A stretch of DNA of 64,000 nt from CAZMGB01 sp964565775. Its GTDB lineage: Bacteria; Chloroflexota; Dehalococcoidia; DSTF01; JALHUB01. Of this stretch, positions 44,401-51,329 are shown in pieces. Each line of letters opens with the position of its first letter. Positions within the stretch are counted from its first letter, which is position 1. The stretch spans positions 66,515-130,514 of the forward strand of contig CAZMGB010000009.1 in the NCBI GenBank assembly GCA_964565775.1. Reading direction: 5' to 3'. Below the pieces are notes generated by a model. The model was not told the origin of the DNA, made no database searches, and was given only the letters and a program-made list of their open reading frames with translations. A program made the translations under genes and the position numbers.

Positions 44401-45430
44401 ACCTCGTCGGCCCGCCTCGGGCGACCTTGCGCCGGATCATCTCCTGGGCCCGGGCTAGCGAGTCGGCCGGCATAATCTCGGCCATGTTCATCCTTTCGGC
44501 TCGCCCGCGCGTGTAGCCGAGTACGTCCTCTCCCGCCTTATTGAGAGAGGTGAAGAGTCCGTCGAGACCGAGTGTGAAGACGATATCGTTGGCGTTCTCG
44601 AACAGCTCCTGGTAACGCTCCCTGCTCGCCCGCAGCGCCTCCTCTACCTGCCCGCGCTCGGCGACCATCTCGTTGAAGTCCCTGGCGAGGGAAGCCACCT
44701 CCTCGAGGCCGGACTCGGTTGCCCTAACCTTCAGGTCGCCCGAGGCGATGGTCCTGAGGCGGGTCTGTAGCGAAGACAGGGGGCGTATTACCGACGCAAC
44801 GAGGCTGCTGAGCGTCACGGCTCCTCCCAGGAGGACAAACACACTGAGCCCGAGCAACAGGAGGAGGGAGGTGGCCGCGGCACGGTCCGCTGCCGCCCGC
44901 TCGGCCGCAAGGGTGCCCTGCTCTTGCTGGGCCAGCCGGTCGAGTTCGTGACCGATGGCGTACGCCTCAGGCATCAGCTCCGGCAGACGCGCGACGGCCG
45001 CCTCCAACGCCTCCTCCGTACTGGCCTGGGAGACAGCGGCGGCGGCGGGCACTATTCCTTCCTCAAACCGGCTGATTCGTCCAATCAGGCTGTCCAGGGA
45101 CACAGCGAGGTCGCCCTCGTTGTCGGCCAGGGCCTCGGCATGGGCCAGGCTCAGTTGCTGCTTGACGTCCGACGCAGCCTGCAGGTACAGGTCGCTCGAC
45201 GGCGTCTCCTGTGCCGAGGCCGGGACGGCAAGGAGCGCAACTCCCTCGAAGAAGCGGGCATGGGCGCGCTCCAGAGAGGCGGCGACGAGCGATGTATGCT
45301 CCAGCGACTCGTGTCGTTCCTGCATGTCGCGGGCACGCCAGACCGCCACCACACCCACAGCCGCCAGGAGGAGCACGAAGAGAAGCCCCGTCAGGAAGGC
45401 CCGCCCTCGGGCTGATCTCCAACTGAACAT
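41471..45430 (-). CDS. PAS/GAF sensor with GGDEF and HD-GYP output, sensor 2
   Basis: A 1319-residue paralogue of the protein at 35401. It has two transmembrane helices around a helical extracytoplasmic domain, HAMP, four PAS domains, GGDEF (intact YGGDEF, also with RDGA at the inhibitory site), one GAF and HD-GYP (HDIGK, HHEHWDGSGYP). PAS3 and PAS4 are near-copies of each other. The GAF between PAS and GGDEF of sensor 1 is absent. ATG 45430 is chosen by comparison with sensor 1 (MFSWRSARGRA against MSSWSSVRGRA) and by the identical 97-nt distance from the GATAAT pair; a GTG 48 nt upstream is open but unlikely. Confidence 0.92.
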   Translation of the reverse strand: MFSWRSARGRAFLTGLLFVLLLAAVGVVAVWRARDMQERHESLEHTSLVAASLERAHARFFEGVALLAVPASAQETPSSDLYLQAASDVKQQLSLAHAEALADNEGDLAVSLDSLIGRISRFEEGIVPAAAAVSQASTEEALEAAVARLPELMPEAYAIGHELDRLAQQEQGTLAAERAAADRAAATSLLLLLGLSVFVLLGGAVTLSSLVASVIRPLSSLQTRLRTIASGDLKVRATESGLEEVASLARDFNEMVAERGQVEEALRASRERYQELFENANDIVFTLGLDGLFTSLNKAGEDVLGYTRGRAERMNMAEIMPADSLARAQEMIRRKVARGGPTRYEAEIIASDGRLVPLEISTRLIYKDGEPFSIQGIARDISERKRMEQALRESEAKFRELADTTAAAIFIYQGTKVRYVNAAAETLTGFTREELVGADFWQVIHPDSRDMARDRGVARQRGADVPPRYELKLLTKSGEERWVDYSAASIEFEGETAVIGTTYDVTERKRAEEALRESEERYRGLFESASDLIQGVAPDGSIVYVNRAWREALGYSEDEIPGLSLPDIIHPESREHCMDVFRRVLAGETVVGLEAKFISKGGKDIIVEGSTSCSFKDGTPTAIRGIFRDVSERRQAEDALRESEERYRGLFESASDLIQSVAPDGSFVYVNRAWREALGYSEEEIPGLTLLDMIHPDSREFCAETFRRVLAGENVVGVEAKFVGKDGRTIIVEGSAGCSFKDGKPVATRGIFRDITERKRAEEALREQARRDPLTGALNHAAIVEELQDLLSDRRDGPTHAVAMVDVDGLKAINDTFGHQTGDAVLVEVARALSRDGAIVGRYGGDEFVALLPGSDRPAALRYRDAVLATLAGADLSDPETSASVPIAVSIGLVVYPTEAGRIEDLIKLADSEMYAAKRQRPIGSADEDLPQPLSNERAAKMVSEIMPLLTSPGDVDEKLRLAAHRLSIGACCEAVSFSMFSPDSGGATVSQSFGRLPAGLVEAWDQDVRSEWELPHPLRLLLERTRRPVVLEDIENDDRIPARQRELLRAAGLRSGLVIPLLLEDTAVGLLAVGSKREAAFGPNEAQFFMAIATQVAGIARMATLVEELQAASDRLAEARTETVMLLAASAEAHDHTTGLHLQNVRAITEALARQLGYGEEDARELGLAAVLHDIGKVRVPDSVLGSTGRLSDEEWELMKHHSTWGEQFLRKRRGFELAATIARSHHEHWDGSGYPEGLSGDDIPEAATIVAVADAFDAMISDRPYRAARSVTAALREITACSGTQFSPKVVRAITRLRRRKLLPTTIAESRDRKAAA
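41525..42128 (-). repeat. Right arm of a 604-bp inverted repeat (HD-GYP coding)
   Basis: Reverse-complement match to 39186-39789; see that entry. The two arms are separated by about 1.7 kb containing the alcohol dehydrogenase, so recombination between them would invert that gene and swap the sensor C-termini. Confidence 0.85.
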
Positions 45431-45792
45431 CGAGCGACCCTTGTCTTTCACTTGCTGGCGCACGCTCGTGACATGCAAGACTCACGCGGCCGACCTGGCC
45501 GGCGCAGTCTATACCCTTCCACTTCGATTATCGGAGGAAGCGGGCAAGTCATTATCGACCAGTGGGTATAGGGGGAGGCTCTACGCCCCTCGCGCGGCAT
45601 GTCGAACAAGGGAGAAGCGTGGTCCTGACCTTCGATTGACATAAGCACAGGCGTCGGTGGCGGAGCTTCTCGAGTCCAGCGGCAGGCGGGCGGCGCGTAC
45701 CCGGGCTCGCGCGGAAGAGCCATCCTTCGGCGGCCGGCGGTTGTCAAACCGGTCCGGAGCGCGGATGATGGGGCGTGGAAAGGAGGTGCGTG
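45431..45792. other. Divergent intergenic region between sensor 2 and PPOX copy 2
   Basis: 362 bases. The minus-strand side contains the GATAAT pair shared with sensor 1 (45527-45556). The remaining part leads to the PPOX gene and holds no recognisable gene. Confidence 0.5.
45527..45556 (-). promoter_or_regulatory. Paired GATAAT motif upstream of sensor 2
   Basis: On the minus strand, GATAAT at 45551-45556 and 45527-45532, 24 bp apart, with CTCC ahead of the second box, exactly as upstream of sensor 1. The proximal box ends 97 nt before ATG 45430. Confidence 0.55.
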
Positions 45793-46215
45793 ATGCCTCT
45801 GACAGGGCGGGAGATAGAGGACTTCCTGGGCCGGCCGAACATCGCCGTCATGGCCACCGTCGGGGCCGATGGACAGCCGCATGCAGTGCCCACCTGGTAT
45901 GACTACGACGGTGGTGAGATCGTGCTGCACATGGGTGTTGGTTCGCGGCGCTACCGCAATCTGACGGGCAATGACCGCGTCACCGTTTGCGTCGACACCA
46001 AGACGCCGCCGTACATGGCGGTCGTCGTCGAGGGCCGCGCACGGACGGAGGTCGGCACGGACGATGAGCGCTCGCGGCTAATGGCCATCCACTACCTGGG
46101 TGAGAAGGCGGGCGCGGCCTACGCCGATTCCCTTCGCGGAGGCCGAATGGTCATCGCCCGCGTCGTGCCGGAGAAGATCATCTCGTGGGACTACGGTCGC
46201 GGCGACAACCCCTGA
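45793..46215 (+). CDS. PPOX-class flavin/F420-dependent oxidoreductase-like protein, copy 2
   Basis: A 140-residue split-barrel protein of the same superfamily as 34717-35121 but a different subgroup: NIAVMATVGADGQPHAVPTWYDYDGGEIVLH, RYRNLTGNDRVTVCVD, and a C-terminal RVVPEKIISWDYGRG. ATG 45793 follows a near-perfect AAAGGAGGTG. The two genes are not close enough in sequence to be recent duplicates. Confidence 0.82.
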   Translation: MPLTGREIEDFLGRPNIAVMATVGADGQPHAVPTWYDYDGGEIVLHMGVGSRRYRNLTGNDRVTVCVDTKTPPYMAVVVEGRARTEVGTDDERSRLMAIHYLGEKAGAAYADSLRGGRMVIARVVPEKIISWDYGRGDNP

Positions 46216-46218
46216 CGG

Positions 46219-46632
46219 CTATTCGCCGATAACCTTGACCACCACCCGTTTCCGCCGCTGACCGTCAAACTCGGCGTAGAAGACCTGCTCCCACGGCCCC
46301 AGGTCGAGCTTGCCCTCGGTGACTGGCAGCAGCGCCTGGTGGTGGACAAGGGTGCGCTTGAGGTGGGCGTCGCCGTTGTCCTCGCCCGTTCGATGGTGCT
46401 TGTACTCGGGCCGGAAGGGCGCGAGCGTCTCCAGAAGCTCCCAGAAGTCCTGCCAGAGGCCCTCCTCGTGGTCGTTGACCCAGATGCCGGCCGTGATGTG
46501 CATGGCGCTCACGAGGCAGAAGCCCTCCTGAATCCCGGACTCGCGGACGGCAGCCTCGACGTCTTGAGTGACGTTGATCAGGTCACGACGCGTCTTGGTG
46601 TCGAACCACAGGTACTGGGTATGACTCTTCAT
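46219..46632 (-). CDS. YjbQ / UPF0047 family protein, copy 2
   Basis: A 137-residue YjbQ protein of the form with QDVEAAVRESGIQEGFCLVSAMHITAGIWVNDHEEGL, YKHHRTGEDNGDAHLKRTLVHHQALLPV and GPWEQVFYAEFDGQRRKRVVVKVIGE. The His residues of the putative active site are intact. ATG 46632 follows GGAGAGAGG; the longer frame upstream is not needed. It converges on the PPOX gene with 3 nt between the stops. Confidence 0.87.
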   Translation of the reverse strand: MKSHTQYLWFDTKTRRDLINVTQDVEAAVRESGIQEGFCLVSAMHITAGIWVNDHEEGLWQDFWELLETLAPFRPEYKHHRTGEDNGDAHLKRTLVHHQALLPVTEGKLDLGPWEQVFYAEFDGQRRKRVVVKVIGE

Positions 46633-46772
46633 AGCACCTCTCTCCAAGCTCGCCGGGAGGCCCCCTGATGGATGACCGGTGCCCCTTCGCTTCCCGTGCA
46701 ATTGTACTCCGACCTGTCGACGACCGCTGACCCTTCGCTTCTCGCAAAGATGTGGTGTGTGAGCACAAGCGC

Positions 46773-46802
46773 TTGACAGGAGGAGGGGCGCCAGTGTATG
46801 CT
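46773..46802 (+). promoter_or_regulatory. Promoter of the mvhD-metF-GOGAT-hdr-metV operon
   Basis: -35 TTGACA (46773-46778) and -10 TATGCT (46797-46802) with an 18-bp spacer, giving a start near 46809. This precedes a run of ten same-strand genes with few gaps, so it may drive about 14 kb. Confidence 0.6.
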
Positions 46803-46814
46803 TGGGCGGACGGT

Positions 46815-46836
46815 ATACGGCAACCGCTTGCCGTAT
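46815..46836. promoter_or_regulatory. Perfect inverted repeat just downstream of the operon promoter
   Basis: ATACGGCAA (46815-46823), a CCGC centre and TTGCCGTAT (46828-46836). It spans roughly +6 to +28 of the predicted transcript. It is either a 22-bp operator for a dimeric repressor or a 9-bp leader hairpin. It does not match the NrpR consensus GGAA-N6-TTCC. Confidence 0.6.
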
Positions 46837-46895
46837 GGCATCGCCCAGACCGTGTGCGGTACCGGTTGAGGCCCAGGGCCGAGGAGACCTCGCGT

Positions 46896-47447
46896 ATGTC
46901 GAACAACCACCCCGACCGCACTACACCGGGCGTAGCTGCCTTCCCCGATGTCGTCGTTTTCAGATGCGCGAATAGCTCACGCACGGGCGCGGCGCTCTCA
47001 TCCGCCGTCGGCCGGCGGCGTCTGGGGGCCGGCCCGGAGTGGCCCATTCCGGTACGGGAGGTTGTGCTTCCATGCACGGGAAAGCTGCAGCCGGAGCATC
47101 TCCTGAAGGCGTTCGAGGCGGGCGCGGACGCGGTCTGCGTCATTGCCTGTGCTCAGGACAACTGCCACTACCTCGAGGGAAGCCGGCGTGCGGAGCGGCG
47201 GGTCGAGTACGTGAGGGCGCTGCTTGACGAAGTAGGCCTGGGCGGCGAACGGCTGATGGTTTTCCACCTACCCGGATCGGCGCAGGAGGACATGGCGCTT
47301 CTACTCGCCCCACGAGGGAGTGCGCCCAGCACGCGGCTGAGCGAGGAAGAGCTCGGCTCACGGGTGGCCGCCATACGGGAGAGTGTCATGGCTGGGCTTA
47401 ACGCTCTGCGACCGAATCCGCTGCGCCAGAGCGAAGCGACCGCCTGA
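46896..47447 (+). CDS. MvhD/FlpD-like hydrogenase iron-sulfur subunit, copy 1 (atypical)
   Basis: A 183-residue member of the MvhD family, small [2Fe-2S] proteins that pass electrons into HdrA. The core is recognisable: PCTGKLQPEHLLKAFEAGADAV, then C81, C85 and C90 in CVIACAQDNCHYLEGSRRAERRVEYV. The first cluster motif is degenerate: FRCANSS keeps Cys24 but has Ser where the second Cys of C-x2-C would be. It also has a longer N-terminus and C-terminus than the copy at 59870. ATG 46896 follows GAGGAGA. It is the first gene of the operon. Confidence 0.8.
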   Translation: MSNNHPDRTTPGVAAFPDVVVFRCANSSRTGAALSSAVGRRRLGAGPEWPIPVREVVLPCTGKLQPEHLLKAFEAGADAVCVIACAQDNCHYLEGSRRAERRVEYVRALLDEVGLGGERLMVFHLPGSAQEDMALLLAPRGSAPSTRLSEEELGSRVAAIRESVMAGLNALRPNPLRQSEATA

Positions 47448-47478
47448 CCGTGTGGCGAATCTTGGTGGGACCAGTCGA

Positions 47479-48384
47479 ATGGGAGCAGGATCAACACTCG
47501 CCGACGTATTGCGATCGGGGCGACTGGCCGTCACCGCTGAGTGCGTCCCGCCGCGCTCGGCGGATGCTGAGATCATCAGGAAGCAGGCAGCTTCTTTCCC
47601 CCCGGCCTTGGACGCCGTCGTGGTGGTGGACAATCGCGAAGAGATCGGCGCATCTGCCCTGGCTTGCTCCTCCCTCCTGGCAGCCGAGGGAAAGGAGCCG
47701 ATCCTCACCATCCTAACGCGCGACCGGAACAGGATCGCCCTCCAGTCCGATGTCCTCGGCGCAGCGATGCTCGGCGTCAGGAACGTCCTTTGCCTCTCCG
47801 GAGACCATCAGTCCCTGGGTGTGTGCCCGGAGGCGGCGGCCGCTTTCGACATCGACTCCGTCCAGCTGATCCAAGCGCTCACGATGATGCGCGACGAGGG
47901 CGTCCTTCTCGGCGACAGGCCGCTACAGTCCAGGCCAGCGCTCTTCGTAGGTGCGGCGACGCATCCCTACCTTCGCCCGCTGGAACTCGGTCTCATCGGA
48001 TTGCGAAAGAAGGTGGAGGCGGGCGCCCAGTTCCTGTTCACCCAGCCCGTGTTCGACGTTGAGGGCTTGACTGAGTGGATGAGCGCCGTGCGGGAGGTCG
48101 GCCTTCACGAGCGCACGTACATCATCGCGAGCGTGCGCCCGCTGGCAAGCGCCGAGCAGGCCGAGGCTCTGCGAACGCAGCGAAGGGCGGCCGCGATTCC
48201 CGATGGTCTGATAGCCCGGCTGCGTGACTCCAAAGAACCGGCGCGCGAGGGCATAGCAATCTGTGCTGAGATCGCGGTTCGGGTCAAGGACATCGAGGGA
48301 GTGCGGGGCGTCCACATCCTTTGCGATGGATCGGTTAGGGCCGTGGCGGAGGTCATTCAGCAGGCGGGTCTTTCTAGCCGATAG
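47479..48384 (+). CDS. metF: Methylenetetrahydrofolate reductase MetF
   Basis: A 301-residue FAD-dependent TIM-barrel enzyme reducing methylene-THF to methyl-THF. Seen are the N-terminal TAECVPPRSAD strand with its catalytic Glu, the folate/FAD region LTILTRDRNRIALQSDVLGAAMLGVRNVLCLSGDH, and KKVEAGAQFLFTQPVFD, all hallmarks of MetF. In acetogens this type works with MetV, HdrABC and MvhD, all of which are encoded downstream. ATG 47479 follows GGTGGGA. It starts 31 nt after mvhD copy 1. Confidence 0.92.
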   Translation: MGAGSTLADVLRSGRLAVTAECVPPRSADAEIIRKQAASFPPALDAVVVVDNREEIGASALACSSLLAAEGKEPILTILTRDRNRIALQSDVLGAAMLGVRNVLCLSGDHQSLGVCPEAAAAFDIDSVQLIQALTMMRDEGVLLGDRPLQSRPALFVGAATHPYLRPLELGLIGLRKKVEAGAQFLFTQPVFDVEGLTEWMSAVREVGLHERTYIIASVRPLASAEQAEALRTQRRAAAIPDGLIARLRDSKEPAREGIAICAEIAVRVKDIEGVRGVHILCDGSVRAVAEVIQQAGLSSR

Positions 48385-48400
48385 GCGGCAGGAGAAGGCA

Positions 48401-49780
48401 TTGCCCGAACGGTATCACATTCCGATGGCTCCAGCGCCCGCCCGGTTCCGCCCGGTCGGCAAGTACGGGACCGTCGACTGGCGCGAGGACTGCTCGGGCT
48501 GCACGAACTGTGTCAAGCCGCAGTGCACCTACGGCGTCTATCGATCAGAATACGACTTCAACCGCGACCCGTCATCGCCCATCGAACCACTGTTCGATTG
48601 CAGGGCGTGCCTGTCCTGCATTCAGGGCTGCACGAAGGGACTGCTGTCCCTGTCCATCAATGAGGAGTACCTTGCCCTCGGCGACGACTACTGGCAGCCC
48701 GCCATAATCGCCACCACCTGGCAGCAGGCCGAGACGGGCCGCATCCCGGTCTCGGGCGCGGGATACCGCGGACCGTTTCACGGGCCCGGATTCGACTCGA
48801 TGTGGACGGACATGTCGGAGATCGTCCGTCCCACCCGAGACGGCATCCACGGGCGAGAGTACATCAACACGTCCGTCGATATCGGAGCGAAACCGACACG
48901 TCTAGTGTTCAACGCCGATGGAGAAATGGCGGAGGCAGAGCCACTCATCGAGGTGCCGATCCCGGTTATCCTCGACGCCGCACCCTGGGGCTCGGAGGCC
49001 GAGGCGGTCTCCCGCGCGAGGATGGCGGCGGCGGCGACTCTGGGAACGCTGAGCATAGTGCGACCGAACGATGTCGCCGCGGCAGCTTCGAACCACGTAT
49101 CCTCCCTCGTTCCGCAGTTCGATGGGTTTGAGTTCGCCGGGCACGAGGCGCTGCTGCGACAGGTTCGCATGGTCGAGATCGGGGAAGGGTCAGACATCCT
49201 CTCCCGTGCCGAGCAGCTACGCTCGATTAACAGTAGCCTGGTTATCTGCGCCCGAGTCCCGCTCGAGCCCACAGTCACTGAACGCGTCTTCGCCTTATAT
49301 GAGAACGGCATTAGGGTAGTCCACCTGTGCGCGGACACCCATGGCCGGGAAACCGGCACGGAGAGCCCGCGCTTCCTGAAAGACGCGCTGAGGGAAGTTC
49401 ACACCCGGCTGGTCCAGGAGGGCGTGCGCGACGAGGTGACGCTGATCGCCAGCGGTGGCATCGCCCTCGCTGAGCACATGGCCAAGGCGATCATCTGCGG
49501 AGCCGATCTGGTGGCTCTCGGAGTTCCTTTAATGGTCGCGCTGGGGTGTCGTGTCTGCTGGGGGGATCACAATGGGTCATGTCCGGCGGACATTGAGAAT
49601 GTCGACCCCTCATACGCCGCCCAGAGAATGGTGAACCTCATGGGCGCCTGGCACTCGCAGCTCATCGAGGTGCTGGGCGCTATGGGCATGCGCGAGGTGC
49701 GGCGCCTCCGTGGGGAGGTAGGGCGCGCGATGTTCCTGGAAGATCTTGAGCGAGAGGCATTCAGTGATCTACGCAACTGA
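48401..49780 (+). CDS. Ferredoxin-fused, degenerate glutamate synthase FMN-domain protein
   Basis: A 459-residue protein related to its downstream neighbour. The N-terminus has two 4Fe-4S-like motifs: C31-x2-C34-x2-C37-x4-C42 and CRACLSCIQGC. The C-terminal part follows the last half of an FMN-type glutamate synthase barrel (VTLIASGGIALAEHMAKAIICGADLVALG, then CRVCWGDHNGSCP and YAAQRMVNLMGAWHSQLIEVL). The earlier barrel parts that bind FMN and 2-oxoglutarate (YGGGMSFGS, SVKVS and GGTGA in the neighbour) are missing or altered. It may be a structural or electron-transfer subunit. TTG 48401 is preferred because GGAGAAGG is 4 nt upstream; ATG 48425 is the alternative. Confidence 0.75.
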   Translation: MPERYHIPMAPAPARFRPVGKYGTVDWREDCSGCTNCVKPQCTYGVYRSEYDFNRDPSSPIEPLFDCRACLSCIQGCTKGLLSLSINEEYLALGDDYWQPAIIATTWQQAETGRIPVSGAGYRGPFHGPGFDSMWTDMSEIVRPTRDGIHGREYINTSVDIGAKPTRLVFNADGEMAEAEPLIEVPIPVILDAAPWGSEAEAVSRARMAAAATLGTLSIVRPNDVAAAASNHVSSLVPQFDGFEFAGHEALLRQVRMVEIGEGSDILSRAEQLRSINSSLVICARVPLEPTVTERVFALYENGIRVVHLCADTHGRETGTESPRFLKDALREVHTRLVQEGVRDEVTLIASGGIALAEHMAKAIICGADLVALGVPLMVALGCRVCWGDHNGSCPADIENVDPSYAAQRMVNLMGAWHSQLIEVLGAMGMREVRRLRGEVGRAMFLEDLEREAFSDLRN

Positions 49781-51329
49781 GCGCACAGGCGTCGAGGCCC
49801 TCCACGCACGCGCCGGCAGGACGCCACAGCGCGCGGTGGAGCGCGAAGTGCGCGTGACGCCCGACCGCTATCGTAACCCGATCGGCAGGTACAAGGTGCG
49901 GCGGAGCGCCGGCTGTCGTTCATGTGGGCAATGCGTGGAGCTCTGCCCGTACGGTGTTCACGTGAAGCCTCCCGGATACAGCCTGACGCTGCGCCCTCGT
50001 GACCACCTGTGCATCGGGCCCAGTTGCGCTGAGACCGATCACTACTGCATCGAGCACTGCCCGAACCACGCGCTCTCCCTGGCGCGAAATCCCACGGCCG
50101 ACGCCATCGGCGACCCGCGCTGGACGTCCGACCTGCTTCTCTCCACCTGGCATCAGGCCGAGACGGGCCACAGCCCGACGGGCGGCCTTGAGTTCCGGCA
50201 CGGCGCCTCCGGCGGGGGGTTCGACAAACTGCGCTTTCGCTTCCCGGAGAAGCCCTCGGTCGCGCTGGACGAGAGCGAGATCGACACGGGGCTCGACCTG
50301 AACCGGCGCAACGACGACCGGCCGCGTCTGCGCATTGACCTGCCCATCTACGGCGGCGGGATGTCATTCGGCTCCGTGAGCATCCATGTGATGCTCGCCA
50401 GAGCGCGAGCGGCGACCGCCTGGAACACCTTCACCTGCACCGGTGAAGGCGGGTACCCACAGCGTCTCGAGCCCTACGACGACCATGTGATCACACAGGT
50501 CGCCACCGGGCTGTTCGGCGTGCGTGAGGAGACGATTCAGAGGGTGCGCGTCGTCGAGTTCAAGTACGCCCAGGGTGCGAAGCCCGGCCTCGGCGGCCAC
50601 CTCCTGGGCGACAAGAACACGCCCGATGTGGCCCGCATGCGCCAGGCAGTCGTGGGCAACGCCCTCTTCTCGCCCTTCCCGTTTCACAGCGTCTACTCGG
50701 TCGAAGACCACAAGAAGCACCTGGACTGGATCAAGGCAACGAACCCGAAGGCGCTCGTATCCGTCAAGGTCTCGACGCCTACGGACGTAGACATGGTGGC
50801 GGTAGGGAGCTACTACGCCGGTGCCCACATCATCCACCTGGACGGCAGCTACGGCGGCACAGGCGCTGCGCCCGACATCGCCAAGAAGAACATCGCCATG
50901 CCGATCGAGTATGCCATACCGATAGTGCACAAGTTTCTGGTCGCGGAAGGCATCCGCGACGAAATCGTCCTCATAGCGAGCGGCGGGATACGGACGGCCT
51001 ACGACGTGCTGAAGTCGATCGCCCTCGGCGCGGACGGCGTCGTGACCGGCACGGCGGAGCTCGTGGCGCTGGGCTGCATCCGCTGTGGCGGCTGCGAGAG
51101 CGGCCGCGGATGCGCGCGGGGCATCGCAACCACCGACCGAGAGCTCACGCTCCAGGTGGACATCGACTGGGCAACACAGAGGCTCATCAACCTGTTCGCG
51201 GCCTGGCGCGAGGAGTTCGTTGGCGTTCTCCGGCAGTTCGGCATGAGGAGCATCGCCGAGCTGCGGGGGCGCACGGACTGCCTCTACCACCTGGACTACG
51301 CGAAGGAGGGCGAGGCGACCGGTGCTTGA
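49764..51329 (+). CDS. Ferredoxin-fused FMN-binding glutamate synthase domain protein
   Basis: A 521-residue protein combining an N-terminal 2x[4Fe-4S] region (Cys51, 54, 57, 61 and Cys83, 88, 95, 99) with a full glutamate synthase FMN barrel: IYGGGMSFGSVSIHV, TGEGGYPQRL, KYAQGAKPGLGGHLLGDK, ALVSVKVSTPTDVDMVAVGSYYAGAHIIHLDGSYGGTGAAP and IASGGIRTAYDVLKSIALGADGVVTGT, then a Cys-rich GCIRCGGCESGRGC segment in the [3Fe-4S] position. This corresponds to the archaeal/GlxD type of split GOGAT. The GTG start overlaps the previous gene by 17 nt. Confidence 0.88.
   Translation: MIYATERTGVEALHARAGRTPQRAVEREVRVTPDRYRNPIGRYKVRRSAGCRSCGQCVELCPYGVHVKPPGYSLTLRPRDHLCIGPSCAETDHYCIEHCPNHALSLARNPTADAIGDPRWTSDLLLSTWHQAETGHSPTGGLEFRHGASGGGFDKLRFRFPEKPSVALDESEIDTGLDLNRRNDDRPRLRIDLPIYGGGMSFGSVSIHVMLARARAATAWNTFTCTGEGGYPQRLEPYDDHVITQVATGLFGVREETIQRVRVVEFKYAQGAKPGLGGHLLGDKNTPDVARMRQAVVGNALFSPFPFHSVYSVEDHKKHLDWIKATNPKALVSVKVSTPTDVDMVAVGSYYAGAHIIHLDGSYGGTGAAPDIAKKNIAMPIEYAIPIVHKFLVAEGIRDEIVLIASGGIRTAYDVLKSIALGADGVVTGTAELVALGCIRCGGCESGRGCARGIATTDRELTLQVDIDWATQRLINLFAAWREEFVGVLRQFGMRSIAELRGRTDCLYHLDYAKEGEATGA

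Noticed and set aside
46815..46836. Rho-independent terminator or attenuator
   Set aside because: The stem is GC-moderate and no U run follows, so an operator or simple leader hairpin is more likely.
46700..46900. NrpR operator (GGAA-N6-TTCC) near the mvhD-metF promoter
   Set aside because: No match by eye in this region or in the leader regions of gltB and nrpR.
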